From positions 4,340,001 to 4,404,000 of the forward strand of contig OZ244832.1 in the NCBI GenBank assembly GCA_965220485.1: a stretch of DNA of 64,000 bases, given 5' to 3'. Under the pieces are notes generated by a model, which saw only the letters and a program-made list of their open reading frames with translations, was not told where the DNA came from and did not search any database. Position numbers and translations under genes: made by a program. Below, piece by piece: positions 9,134 to 17,807 of this stretch (the first letter of the stretch is position 1; every line of letters begins with the position of its first letter). The stretch is from Aldehydirespirator sp965220485 (GTDB lineage Bacteria > Actinomycetota > Acidimicrobiia > Acidimicrobiales > Aldehydirespiratoraceae).

Positions 9134-10024
9134 TCAGGGGCCCCGGCGACGCCCGCCCCGTCGTCTCATGCCGACCGTGTCGGGGTCCCGGTGCTCCGCG
9201 ATCCATGCCGCGCAGTCCCGGTCGTGCCCGGCCAACACGTCTGCGGCCAGCACGGCGTTCTTGACCTCCGGGTGCATGGGATTCATGATCGCCGACGTGA
9301 GCCCGGCGCCTATGGCCATCGACAGGAAGGTTCCGGTGATCGTGTGGCGGGCGGGCAGGCCGAAGCTCACGTTGCTGGCACCGCAGGTGGTGTTGACCCC
9401 CAACTCGTTGCGCAGGCGCCGCACGAGTTGGAACACCTGGCGTCCGGCCGTGCCCATGGCGCCGATCGGCATCACCAGAGGGTCCACCACCACGTCGGCG
9501 GCCGCGATGCCGTGGTCGGCGGCCCGGTTCACGATCTTGCGGGCCACCCCGAAGCGCACGTCGGGGTCCTCGCTGATGCCGGTCTCGTCGTTGGAGATGG
9601 CCACTACGGCGGCGCCGTGCCGGGCCACCAGGGGCAGCACCCGTTCCAGCACCTCGTCCTCGCCGGTGACCGAGTTGATGAGGGGCTTGCCTTCGTACAC
9701 CGCGATGCCGGCCTCGAGGGCCTCGACGATGGAGGAGTCGATGGACAGGGGCACGTCGGTCACACTCTGCACGAGCTTGATGGCCTGGGCCAGCAGGGCC
9801 GGTTCGTCGGCGAGGGGGATTCCCGCGTTCACGTCGAGCATGTGGGCCCCGGCCGCGGTCTGGGCCAGCGCGTCGGCCTCAACCCGGCTGAAGTCGCCGT
9901 TGCGCATCTCCTCGGCCAGCAGCCGCCGGCCCGTGGGGTTGATGCGCTCGCCGATCGTCACGAACGGGCGGTTGAAGCCGATGACCACCTCTTTGGTGGC
10001 CGAGCTGACGACGGTGTCGGTCAC
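9134..10024 (-). CDS. Pterin-binding methyltransferase (methyl-corrinoid:tetrahydrofolate type)
   Basis: A 296-residue TIM-barrel protein of the pterin-binding (DHPS/AcsE/MetH) family. It would move the methyl group from the corrinoid protein to tetrahydrofolate. It carries 'VTIGERINPTGRRLL', 'ADAGAHMLDVNAG'-type residues (here AAGAHMLDVNAGIP), 'PLSIDSS', 'LINSVTGEDE' and 'TCGASNVSFGLP', all pterin-site landmarks. The start overlaps the preceding stop by ATGA. In glycine betaine systems the matching enzyme is MtgA. The C-terminus has an Arg/Gly-rich tail not seen in typical relatives. The direction of transfer (onto or from folate) is inferred from the company of an MttB-like enzyme. Confidence 0.9.
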   Translation of the reverse strand: MTDTVVSSATKEVVIGFNRPFVTIGERINPTGRRLLAEEMRNGDFSRVEADALAQTAAGAHMLDVNAGIPLADEPALLAQAIKLVQSVTDVPLSIDSSIVEALEAGIAVYEGKPLINSVTGEDEVLERVLPLVARHGAAVVAISNDETGISEDPDVRFGVARKIVNRAADHGIAAADVVVDPLVMPIGAMGTAGRQVFQLVRRLRNELGVNTTCGASNVSFGLPARHTITGTFLSMAIGAGLTSAIMNPMHPEVKNAVLAADVLAGHDRDCAAWIAEHRDPDTVGMRRRGGRRRGP

Positions 10025-10428
10025 TGCGGGTCTCCCTCGAGCTCGCGGCGGTGCTCAGGGGCCGGCTGGTCCTGGCCGTTGTGCTCCGGATCCCAGCCGC
10101 CGGTCTTGACGAACTCGTCGAGGCGCGCCCGGGGGAAGGCCTCCTCCAACTCGGCCGCCGCCGCCATGGCGGCGCTCTCGGGATCGTCGGAGCCCGGGGG
10201 GATCAAGGTCCGGCGCCACTCGCCGACGTACTGCGAGGCCTGGGTCTTGCCGGCCACCATGGCGGCCCGGTCGATGGCTCTCTGGAAGCGACGCGGGAGG
10301 ATGCGCTGAACCCGGTCGGTGCCCGAACCGCCGTTGACCTGGGCGGGGATGTCGCGCCAGCTGATCAGCACGAGCTTCCCGTCGTCGCTTCGACGCCTGC
10401 GCCCGCCGCGCCCGGCCGGGGGGCTCAT
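10021..10428 (-). CDS. 'Virulence factor' domain small protein
   Basis: A 135-residue protein with the 'LVLISWRDIPAQVNGGSG' opening and 'LPRRFQRAIDRAAMVAGKT' segment typical of the small family named 'virulence factor' in domain databases. The name says little about function. It overlaps the genes on both sides by 4 nt (ATGA), which ties its expression tightly to the corrinoid operon, so a helper role in methyl transfer or corrinoid handling is likely (inference). The acidic, Pro-rich C-terminus has no known motif. It has no signal peptide or membrane segment. Confidence 0.7.
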   Translation of the reverse strand: MSPPAGRGGRRRRSDDGKLVLISWRDIPAQVNGGSGTDRVQRILPRRFQRAIDRAAMVAGKTQASQYVGEWRRTLIPPGSDDPESAAMAAAAELEEAFPRARLDEFVKTGGWDPEHNGQDQPAPEHRRELEGDPQ

Positions 10429-11057
10429 GCTGCCGCGACGCCGGCAGGGCCGGCCAGCTTCACGATGCGGCGTTCGAGCCCGCCGATGCCGGTAACGATC
10501 CGCTCGCAGCGAAGGCCGAGACGAGCTGCCGCTTGCTCTGCGGCCCGGGCCAGACGGTCGTCGTCGGTCTGGGCCAGGTGGATCACCCGGGTGTAGTTGC
10601 CGAAATACGCCTCGAGCAGTTCAGGGTGCTGCGAAATGCCCAGCCCCTTCATGATGAGGCGGTCGAAGTGCCGCACCAGATAGTCGGTGAGGTAGAAGGT
10701 GCCTGGTTCCGCCTCCTGCAGGCCGGCGAAGGTGTCCGCGCCGGAGTAGAGCTCGTAGCAGTGGGCGCCGGGCAGCCGCTCGACGCCCTCCTCGGAGCAC
10801 ACCCGGTCGAGGAGTCCGCCCGTGCCGCAGTCCATGTAGCCCACCAGGATCGTGCTGTAGGCATCGCGGGCTCGGGCGTCCCGGACCCGCCCGCGGACGG
10901 CATCGGGGATCCGCTCGGGTCGATTGTGCATGATCGCGGGCAGGCACTCCACCTCGATGTGCTCGCCGCCGTTGCGGGCCGCCACCTCGCGAAGCTCGCG
11001 AACCAGAGCACCGCAGCCGATGACCAGAACCCTCCGGCGCGGCGGCTCCGTCGTCAT
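10425..11057 (-). CDS. DUF1638 domain-containing protein
   Basis: A 210-residue protein matching DUF1638: 'VLVIGCGALVRELREV' at the start, then 'CLPAIMHNRPERIPDAV', 'GYMDCGTGGLLDRVC' and 'RLPGAHCYELYSG'. Several conserved Cys and His residues (Cys in GCGAL, CLPA, DCGTGG; His in AIMHN and GAHCYE) suggest a metal site. Its biochemical role is not known to me. Members often sit beside MttB-type methyltransferases and corrinoid proteins, as here, with ATGA overlaps on both sides. It is therefore probably part of the methyl-transfer or corrinoid-repair machinery. Confidence 0.82.
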   Translation of the reverse strand: MTTEPPRRRVLVIGCGALVRELREVAARNGGEHIEVECLPAIMHNRPERIPDAVRGRVRDARARDAYSTILVGYMDCGTGGLLDRVCSEEGVERLPGAHCYELYSGADTFAGLQEAEPGTFYLTDYLVRHFDRLIMKGLGISQHPELLEAYFGNYTRVIHLAQTDDDRLARAAEQAAARLGLRCERIVTGIGGLERRIVKLAGPAGVAAA

Positions 11058-11773
11058 CCGGCGGCCCGGCGGGCCGTTACGAGGCTCTTGGCCGTCTCGG
11101 AGGCGATGGCGGCGTCACGGCAGTAGGCGTCGGCGCCGACGGCCGCGCCGAACTCCTCGTTGAGGGGCGCGCCGCCGACGAGGATGATGAAGTTGTCTCG
11201 TATGCCCTTCTCTATGAGGGTGTCGATCACGACCTTCATGTAGGGCATGGTGGTGGTGAGCAGCGCCGACATGCCCAGAATGTCGGGCTTGTGCTCGTCG
11301 AGGGCGGCCAGGAACTCTTCGGCGTCGGTGTTGATGCCGAGGTCGAACACCTCGAAGCCGGCTCCTTCGAGCATCATCGCCACCAGGTTCTTGCCGATGT
11401 CGTGGATGTCGCCCTTGACCGTTCCGATCACCACGCTGCCGATGGGCTCGGCGCCGGTCTCGGCCAGCAGCGGCCGCAGGATCGCCATGCCCGCCTTCAT
11501 GGCGTTGGCTGCCAGCAGCACCTCGGGCACGAACAGGATCCCGTCGCGGAAGTCGATGCCCACGATGCGCATCCCCTCGACCAGGGCGTCGTTGAGCACC
11601 TTGTCGGGCGGCCAGCCCCGCGCCAGCAGGATGTTGGTGCCCTCATGGATCTCGTCGGCCAGCCCGTCGTAGAGGTCGTCGTGCATCTGGGCCGTGAGGT
11701 CGTCGTCGGCGAGGCTCGCGAGGTCGATGTCGTCGTCGACCATGTCGGGCCCGAAAGCAGGGGTGTCGGTCAT
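11054..11773 (-). CDS. Corrinoid (B12-binding) methyl carrier protein, MtbC/MtgC type
   Basis: A 239-residue carrier that holds the cobamide on which the methyl group rides. Residues ~30-115 form the helical cap domain ('GTNILLARGWPPDKVLNDAL', 'FVPEVLLAANAMKAG'). Residues ~115-235 form the Rossmann B12 domain with the cobalt-ligating DxHxxG motif in 'GDIHDIGKN', followed by 'GMSALLTTTM' and 'VGGAPLNEEF'. It is the first gene of the minus-strand operon. Its partners in order are DUF1638, 'virulence factor', pterin methyltransferase, activator and MttB-like enzyme. The upstream divergent spacer holds a palindrome that may control it. Confidence 0.92.
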   Translation of the reverse strand: MTDTPAFGPDMVDDDIDLASLADDDLTAQMHDDLYDGLADEIHEGTNILLARGWPPDKVLNDALVEGMRIVGIDFRDGILFVPEVLLAANAMKAGMAILRPLLAETGAEPIGSVVIGTVKGDIHDIGKNLVAMMLEGAGFEVFDLGINTDAEEFLAALDEHKPDILGMSALLTTTMPYMKVVIDTLIEKGIRDNFIILVGGAPLNEEFGAAVGADAYCRDAAIASETAKSLVTARRAAG

Positions 11774-11862
11774 CCGCGCAGCCCTCCCTATGTCGGTTGG
11801 AGGTCCGTGTTACGGAAGTCAGCCACACGCCGGTTCCGCACTGTGGACCAGTCCCACGATAC

Positions 11863-11877
11863 GGAACAGACTGTACC
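11863..11877. promoter_or_regulatory. Candidate operator palindrome in divergent spacer
   Basis: GGAACAGACTGTACC is a near-perfect inverted repeat (6 of 7 pairs) in the 173-bp spacer between the divergently transcribed corrinoid operon and the membrane operon. TACGGAA, which runs into this site, also occurs about 50 nt away, at 11812-11818. A binding site for a regulator of one or both operons is plausible. The regulator is not in the window. Confidence 0.3.
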
Positions 11878-11946
11878 ACGTTTGGGCCGCAACACAAGCC
11901 ACATCGTCGACCGGCCAGACCTGCTCCCACAGCTAGGGTGCCGGCG

Positions 11947-14127
11947 GTGTCAATTCGTCGGCTCGGGCCCCAGATGGCAGCGTTCTGTGCGGTTGTGCTG
12001 GTCGCGATCGGTGGGCTCACCGGCTCTGCGGCAGCCGAGACGGACCTGGCCGTGGAGGCTGGCTACGGAGGGTATGGCCAGCCCGGCAGGCCATTCCCGC
12101 TAGTGATCGCGGTGACCGCCGATGTCCTCGTCGTCGGCGAGCTGCAAATCAGCAGTCCGGACTCCGGTCTCGCGATCGCCAAGCGCGTAGAGATTCCCGG
12201 TGGCACGACGCGCGAATTCACTGTTGTCTGGGAGAGCTCGGGGGGAGACAGCGCCACCGTCCAGTTGGTGGCCGGCGGGGACGTCGTCGCTTCGGCTACG
12301 GCGCGCCCGATCGAGCGGCAGAATGTCGACCTCGTGGGCGTGTTCCCGGCGCTTGCGGCTCGTGGCCTCCCCGAGAGGGCGTCGTTGATTGTCGACGCCG
12401 GTGAGGCGAGGCTCTTCCCGGTCGATCCGGCCAGGTTGGCGGCCGGGTGGGCCGCGTTGGAGCCGCTCGACATCGTCGTGGTGACGGCCGCCGAGCTTCG
12501 CGGGCTCGACAGCGCGGGTCTGGACGCGCTGCTAGCCTGGGTGAATCGGGGTGGCCGCCTGATGGTGGACGAGCCTGTCGGCACCGAGATCCCGGGCGTA
12601 CCGGCGGTGTGGCAGCCTGACGGTGCCGGGCCCCGCATGGCCGGTCAGGGCGAGATCATTGTGACGAACGGCGTGGCTGCGTCGGGCGACTGGGACGCGA
12701 TGTTCGAGCCTGCGCCGACCAGGTCGTCCCGAGAGGACGAGGACTGGGCAGAGTTCGGCATGTTCTGGGACTTCGAGCGGCTCAGCTGGGCACTGGGACG
12801 CGACGCCGACGTGAGGCTTCCCGGCGCGGGCTGGCTTGCGGCCATTGTCGGCGCCTACGTTGCGGTGGCGGGTCCTGGCGTGTGGCTCGCCACGAGGGGG
12901 CTGCGCCGGCCCGGGCTCGGCTGGATCTTGGTGCCAGTGGCCGCCCTCTGCTTCGCCGCAGTCATCTGGGCCATCGGGTCGAGCTTTCGGAACAGCGCCA
13001 AGACCGCCCACGGCACCATCGTCGAAGTGGCCCCCCGGGGCACCGTGGCCACCACGTACTCGCTGCTGCACTCCAGCGGCGGCGGACGAGACTCGATCTC
13101 GCTGCTGCCGGGCTGGTCGACGGTTCCTAGCCGCACGGAGGGTCAGCGAAGCGTGCTTGACATCGTCGACGGCCCGGTCGGGTCCATCGCCTCGATCAAG
13201 CTCGACGCGGGCGGGTTCAGCGTGCTCGGCGCCGGCGGCGCCCTCGCGGCGCTCGACGACGCGCTCCAGGTGACGGCTTCGTCGACAGGAGAAGGCAGGG
13301 TCACGGGCCTCGTCGCCAACAACTCGCCGGTGGATCTCCACGAGGTCGCCGTCTTTGCAGACCAGGCCGGGATGAACGTCGGAACCGTGCCCGCCGGCTC
13401 GACCGTGGAGTTCGACTATTCGGGCCAGCTGGCCGATCCATTGACAGACGAGCCGATCGAGTTCCGGATCTGGAGCGACGCGGTCGCACCGGACCTCTTC
13501 GGCGACGGCCGCGACTACGATCCTGGGCCTGTCAACCTCGGACTGTGGGGCGAACTGAACGCCCGCTGGTCGCTCAACGCACGACGGGTTGGACAGGTCG
13601 TGGTGGCGGCATGGACCGACGAGCTCGCCTCCCCGCTGGACGCCGGGGTGAGTGCCGGCCGGACACTGCTTGTGGCCCGCGCCGCGATCGAGTCCGAAGG
13701 CGGACTTCTCAGTGACGTGGCGGTGCCTCGTGAGATCGTGCGCGGCTCCGGAGCTCTGGGGTCTGACTTTACGATCCTGGACGGACGGGGAGGCGGTGCC
13801 ATGGTCCGCTTCGTGCTGCCCGAGGACGCTCGCCGCTCCGATCTCGTGCTCGCGGTTCCTCAGGGCCAGCGACGGGTCGAACTGTGGATCGGAGCCGAAT
13901 GGCGTCACGTCGATCTGGACGGCAACCGGAGCGCGGTGTTCCTGCTGCCGCCGGAGAGCATCGACGGCGGCCGCGTCTACGCCAAGGTCCTGTTCGACTT
14001 CGAGCGCGGGGTCCCGTCACTGCGAGAGCTGGCCGTGCGCAGCCGGCGGGCCGACGACGAACTGTCGGCGCTGTCCTTCACGGCCGCCGATGCCGCCTCG
14101 GGCGGTCGAGTTGGAGTTTCCGGATGA
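11947..14127 (+). CDS. Secreted/membrane protein of unknown function heading the MoxR-VWA operon
   Basis: About 726 residues from a GTG at 11947. This start places a clean signal peptide at the N-terminus (positively charged, then 'MAAFCAVVLVAIGGLTGSAA'). Longer upstream frames would read into the regulatory spacer. Residues ~20-280 look like an extracytoplasmic beta-rich domain. Two membrane helices follow ('AAIVGAYVAVAGPGVWLATR' and 'LVPVAALCFAAVIWAIGSSF'), then a second long exported domain. No catalytic motif was recognised. It overlaps the ABC ATPase gene by ATGA. Similar large proteins head ABC-2/MoxR/DUF58/VWA clusters in many bacteria, but their function is not established. Confidence 0.75.
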   Translation: MSIRRLGPQMAAFCAVVLVAIGGLTGSAAAETDLAVEAGYGGYGQPGRPFPLVIAVTADVLVVGELQISSPDSGLAIAKRVEIPGGTTREFTVVWESSGGDSATVQLVAGGDVVASATARPIERQNVDLVGVFPALAARGLPERASLIVDAGEARLFPVDPARLAAGWAALEPLDIVVVTAAELRGLDSAGLDALLAWVNRGGRLMVDEPVGTEIPGVPAVWQPDGAGPRMAGQGEIIVTNGVAASGDWDAMFEPAPTRSSREDEDWAEFGMFWDFERLSWALGRDADVRLPGAGWLAAIVGAYVAVAGPGVWLATRGLRRPGLGWILVPVAALCFAAVIWAIGSSFRNSAKTAHGTIVEVAPRGTVATTYSLLHSSGGGRDSISLLPGWSTVPSRTEGQRSVLDIVDGPVGSIASIKLDAGGFSVLGAGGALAALDDALQVTASSTGEGRVTGLVANNSPVDLHEVAVFADQAGMNVGTVPAGSTVEFDYSGQLADPLTDEPIEFRIWSDAVAPDLFGDGRDYDPGPVNLGLWGELNARWSLNARRVGQVVVAAWTDELASPLDAGVSAGRTLLVARAAIESEGGLLSDVAVPREIVRGSGALGSDFTILDGRGGGAMVRFVLPEDARRSDLVLAVPQGQRRVELWIGAEWRHVDLDGNRSAVFLLPPESIDGGRVYAKVLFDFERGVPSLRELAVRSRRADDELSALSFTAADAASGGRVGVSG

Positions 14128-15035
14128 GCGCCACCGCCCCAGTCGAGGCCGCCCAATCGCAGATCACGGCCGCGGTCAGCATCACGGGACTGCACAAGCG
14201 CTTCGGCAAGTTCATCGCGGTGGACGACGTGAGCCTGGAAGTCCCGGCGGGCGCCATCTACGGCCTAATAGGACCCAACGGCGCGGGCAAGACCACCACC
14301 TTCGCGGTCATCGCGTCGGTGCTCGCGCCCAGTTCGGGCAGCCTCTCGGTTCTCGGCCACGATCCCGTCGCCTCGCCGCAGGAGGTCCGCAGGATCTTGG
14401 GCTACATGCCCGACTCCCTCGGCGTGTACGCCGATCTCGACGTGGAGGAGTACCTACGCTTCTTCGCCGCGGCTTACAAGATCCCGACGCGATCCCGGCC
14501 CGGCCTGCTCGACGGCCTGCTGGAGTTGGTCGCTCTCGAAGGCAAGCGCACCGCCCGCGTCGACAGCCTGTCGCGGGGAATGAAGCAGCGCCTGAGCCTG
14601 GCCCGAGCGCTTGTTCACGATCCCGAGGTGCTGATACTGGACGAGCCCGCCAGCGGCCTCGACCCGAGGGCGAGGTCCGAGCTGCGGGCCCTGCTGGTCC
14701 AGCTCTCCGAGATGGGCAAGACGATCGTCATCAGCTCGCACATACTCTCCGAGATCGAGGACGTGTGCAGCCACATCGCCATCATGCAATCCGGGCGGAT
14801 CCTGGCGGCGGGCAACGCCGTCGAGGTCTCCGGTCTGCTGACCAGCGGTCGCCGTCTCCGAGCCCGATTCGCGGACGGCACGGTCGAGGATCTCACCGTT
14901 GAGAGCGCAGAGGAGCAGGTCGCGCTGCTACGAAGGCTGGCCAACGACGATACCCGTGCGTTGGTGGAGTTCAGCCGGGTCGGCGGCGGCCTCGAAGAGA
15001 TCTTCCTCAGCCTCACCCATGGAGGCGACGAATGA
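14124..15035 (+). CDS. ABC-2 exporter ATP-binding protein
   Basis: A 303-residue ATPase of the ABC-2 exporter class. The ATG at 14124 overlaps the previous stop. Walker A is GPNGAGKTT, the signature is LSRGMKQR, Walker B is VLILDEPASGLDPRARSELR and the switch His is in SSHILSEIED. A C-terminal regulatory extension with 'VEEQVALLRRL'-like residues is present. It pairs with the permease gene that overlaps its stop. In such operons the exporter may move an envelope component or assist the VWA proteins (inference). Confidence 0.93.
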   Translation: MSATAPVEAAQSQITAAVSITGLHKRFGKFIAVDDVSLEVPAGAIYGLIGPNGAGKTTTFAVIASVLAPSSGSLSVLGHDPVASPQEVRRILGYMPDSLGVYADLDVEEYLRFFAAAYKIPTRSRPGLLDGLLELVALEGKRTARVDSLSRGMKQRLSLARALVHDPEVLILDEPASGLDPRARSELRALLVQLSEMGKTIVISSHILSEIEDVCSHIAIMQSGRILAAGNAVEVSGLLTSGRRLRARFADGTVEDLTVESAEEQVALLRRLANDDTRALVEFSRVGGGLEEIFLSLTHGGDE

Positions 15036-16126
15036 GCCGTCTCGCCGCCAGAGTCAATCCGGTCCTCGCCCGGGAGCTGACCGAGCGAATGCGCGGCCTG
15101 CGGGCGACGGTCATGCTGTCGGCATACCTGGCCGTGCTGGGCCTGGTCGTTGTCCTCTTCTATCGCAGCGAGTCGGACTCGGGCAACAGCCGCTTCGGTG
15201 CCTCGCCGATCACGGAGTTGGCCACGGCCGGAGAGGGGATCTTCGAGTGGACGCTGCTCTTCGCGATGCTCCTGGTCCTGTTCCTCGTGCCCGGCTTCAC
15301 CGCCGGATCCGTCGCCGGCGAGCGTGAGCGGCAGACCCTTGTGCCGATGCAGGTGAGCTTGCTGAGCCCGCTGAGCATCGTCTTGGGCAAGATCGGGGCC
15401 TCGGTGGCCTTCACCCTGCTGTTGGTGTTAGCCACACTGCCCCTGCTTACTGTGACCTACCTGATCGGCGGGGTGACTCTCGGCGACGTCCTACAGGGAG
15501 CAGGAATGGTGATGTTCACCGCGGTCGTCATCGCCGCGCTCTCTGTGGCGTGCTCGACGTTCATGAGGCGCGTCCAGACTGCGACCGTGCTGTCGTACGG
15601 CCTGGTCCTGCTGCTGTGCGGGGCGACCTTCTTGGCGTACTTCGTCGCCGAGCAGGTCGACTCCGACGGAGGCTTCGAGACAGGGGATCCTCCCGGGCTC
15701 ATCCTGGCTCCCAACCCGATCGTGGCCCTTGCCGACGCCACCGCCGATGGGCCCGATGCGTTTGCCGAAGACTTCGGTTTCTTCGCGCCGTCGTTCGGAT
15801 ACTACGGCGGCGGCGACGGCCCGCTGAGCGGGCTCAAGGAGTTCGTGACCCCCGATGAGGGCCAGTTCGGCCGGATCTTCGACGACGCTGCCTTCGTCGA
15901 CTTCGGGGTGGCCGTCGCCCCCGGCCTCGACGGCGACTTCGGGGTGGCCGTCGCCCCCGGCCTCGACGGCGACTTCTTCGGCGCGGCTGGTCGAGATGGC
16001 GGACAGCCCGATCGGCGCATCCTGCAGCTGTGGGCCCAGCACATGCTGATCATGGGTGCCCTGGCCGTACTCTCGGTGATGCTGTCGTCCATCCGGTTGC
16101 GGATACCGGCCAAGACGGAGCGCTGA
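15032..16126 (+). CDS. ABC-2 type exporter permease
   Basis: A 364-residue membrane protein with six hydrophobic helices. These include 'VMLSAYLAVLGLVVVLFY', 'FAMLLVLFLVPGFTAGSVAG', 'LLLVLATLPLLTVTYLIGG' and a final 'MLIMGALAVLSVMLSSIRLR'. The motif 'GSVAGERERQTL' after helix 2 is characteristic of ABC-2 permeases. A large extracytoplasmic loop between helices 5 and 6 holds an in-frame 12-residue tandem duplication. It overlaps the ATPase gene by ATGA and is followed 17 nt later by the next gene. Confidence 0.88.
   Translation: MSRLAARVNPVLARELTERMRGLRATVMLSAYLAVLGLVVVLFYRSESDSGNSRFGASPITELATAGEGIFEWTLLFAMLLVLFLVPGFTAGSVAGERERQTLVPMQVSLLSPLSIVLGKIGASVAFTLLLVLATLPLLTVTYLIGGVTLGDVLQGAGMVMFTAVVIAALSVACSTFMRRVQTATVLSYGLVLLLCGATFLAYFVAEQVDSDGGFETGDPPGLILAPNPIVALADATADGPDAFAEDFGFFAPSFGYYGGGDGPLSGLKEFVTPDEGQFGRIFDDAAFVDFGVAVAPGLDGDFGVAVAPGLDGDFFGAAGRDGGQPDRRILQLWAQHMLIMGALAVLSVMLSSIRLRIPAKTER
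15901..15972 (+). repeat. 36-bp in-frame tandem duplication
   Basis: Two identical 36-bp copies (15901-15936 and 15937-15972) duplicate the peptide GVAVAPGLDGDF in the exported loop of the ABC-2 permease. Perfect identity points to a recent slippage event. Confidence 0.9.
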
Positions 16127-16143
16127 CCGCGGTGTGGGACTAG

Positions 16144-17775
16144 ATGGCGGCGTCGAATCAAGCGACGATGTTGGATCCGACGATTGTGTCGGACCCGGTT
16201 GGGAAGTTCCTCGCCGTTGTGCGGCGACGCATCAGGCGGGCGTGGCTGGTGGCCGCCGCCCAACGCTGGGCCCCGGCGGCGTCCGGAATCGCCCTGCTGC
16301 TAGTGCTCGCCTCTCGCCTCGTCCCGTGGCCGTGGCTGGAGCCAGCGGCCTTGCTGGTCGGCGCGGGCACCGTGGTCGCCTTGACGGCCAGGTGCGTCAC
16401 CCTCCCGGTGAGCGTGGAGGCCGCAGCCCGCTCGGCGGACCGTGCGCTGGCCACCAACGACGCCCTCTCGACGTCGCTGCAGTTCGCTGGCCTGGCTGGC
16501 GTCTTCGGCGACGGGATCAGGGTCCGAGCGGACGCGGCCGCCCGGCACGGCGACGTCCGGATCGCCATACCGATGGGCGTGCGATGGCGGCCGCTGCTGG
16601 CTGCGGCCGCGGCATCCCTGGCCGCGGTGGGTGCAGTGCTCTTCACGGACCCTGCCACGCAGGCGGTGAGCACCCGAGATATCGAGCGCGTCGCCCTGGC
16701 GGAGGAGGCGGAGGGCTTGCGGGCACGGGCTTCCGAGCTCGCGGGCAACCCTCTCGCTTCACCGGATCAGGTTGCGCTGGCCGAGCAACTGCAACAGTTG
16801 GTGGAACAGATCGAGCAGGCCGCCGACGTCGACGCTGGTCTGGCCGCCCTCGAGCAGGCAAGCAGTGAGCTCGAAGCGAGCGTCACCGACCACTTCCTGG
16901 CTGAGAAGTCGGCCGTGCAGGGGTTGAACCGCTCGCTTGAGACTCGGCCGCTCACCGGAGGCCAGGCAGACGCAGCCGGCCAGCTGGAGGCGCTCGGTGA
17001 CGCGCTTGGTGACTTGTCGGAGCAGGATCGGGCCGCACTGGCCGAGCGCCTCGGAGCGCTGGCCGCCACCCAGACCGCGGGCAATCCTGGTGCCGCCGCG
17101 GCGCTCGGGGAGGCCGGCGCGGCGCTGGCGTCGGGCGATCTAGACCGGGCCGCGGCCGCGCTGGGTGAGGCGGCATCGGCCCAGAGAGCCGGTGAGGCGT
17201 CTCTGTCGGACCAGACGGCCCGGGTCAACACTGCCGACCTGCTCGGCGATGCCGCCGCCCGCCTGAGCAGCCTCGGCGCGGATGGTCAAGGGCAGGGCCA
17301 GGGTCAAGGGCAGGGTCAAGGGCAGGGCCAGGGTCAAGGGCAGGGTCAAGGGCAGGGCCAAGGTCAGGGGCAGGGCCAGGGCCAAGGGCAGGGTCAGGGG
17401 CAGGGCCAGGGCAGTGGGTCCCCGTCGGGATCGGTAACCGGGGCGAGGGGCGGGACCGGGCAGGGTCGAGGAGGTCAGGGCACGGCCAGCGGCCGTGGCG
17501 ACAGCACCGAGACAGGCGATGGTGCCGCGGTTACCGTCTGGCTGCCAGGCGGTGCCAGCGACCAGCAACTCGTGGGCGGAACGTCCACCTCGGGCGAGTC
17601 GGAGACCGTCGGGCGGGGCCAGGCGATCACGGGCGCCTCAGGCGCACGCGTGCCGGTCGGCGAGGTGCTCGACGACTACCTCGACGAGGCCGTCGAGAGC
17701 CTGGACCGCGGCCAGGTCCCGCCCGCCTCGCGTGCCCTGGTGCAGCGATACTTCGATGCAATCGCCGGATTCTGA
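16144..17775 (+). CDS. Membrane protein with coiled-coil region and Gly-Gln repeat
   Basis: A 543-residue protein. Residues ~35-85 form two membrane helices and a third lies near residues 140-160 ('LLAAAAASLAAVGAVLFT'). After this comes a long Ala/Glu/Gln-rich helical region, probably coiled coil (residues ~175-375). Residues ~381-423 are an uninterrupted Gly-Gln repeat, followed by a Gly/Ser-rich linker and a compact C-terminus ending 'ALVQRYFDAIAGF'. The overall plan (helices, long helical stalk, Gly/Gln-rich tail) resembles DUF4175-like membrane proteins found beside MoxR/VWA genes, but I do not assign it firmly. It lies between the ABC permease and MoxR genes in one transcription unit. 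Confidence 0.7.
   Translation: MAASNQATMLDPTIVSDPVGKFLAVVRRRIRRAWLVAAAQRWAPAASGIALLLVLASRLVPWPWLEPAALLVGAGTVVALTARCVTLPVSVEAAARSADRALATNDALSTSLQFAGLAGVFGDGIRVRADAAARHGDVRIAIPMGVRWRPLLAAAAASLAAVGAVLFTDPATQAVSTRDIERVALAEEAEGLRARASELAGNPLASPDQVALAEQLQQLVEQIEQAADVDAGLAALEQASSELEASVTDHFLAEKSAVQGLNRSLETRPLTGGQADAAGQLEALGDALGDLSEQDRAALAERLGALAATQTAGNPGAAAALGEAGAALASGDLDRAAAALGEAASAQRAGEASLSDQTARVNTADLLGDAAARLSSLGADGQGQGQGQGQGQGQGQGQGQGQGQGQGQGQGQGQGQGQGQGQGSGSPSGSVTGARGGTGQGRGGQGTASGRGDSTETGDGAAVTVWLPGGASDQQLVGGTSTSGESETVGRGQAITGASGARVPVGEVLDDYLDEAVESLDRGQVPPASRALVQRYFDAIAGF
17284..17412 (+). repeat. Gly-Gln codon repeat (43 codons)
   Basis: Alternating Gly and Gln codons (GGT/GGG/GGC with CAA/CAG) run without a break for 43 codons in the gene that starts at 16144. 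The 6-nt period and mixed synonymous codons give a higher-order pattern of 12-18 nt. It is expected to be disordered and length-variable between strains. Confidence 0.95.
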
Positions 17776-17807
17776 ACAACTGAGCAACACGAAGGGCAGG
17801 AAGCCAT

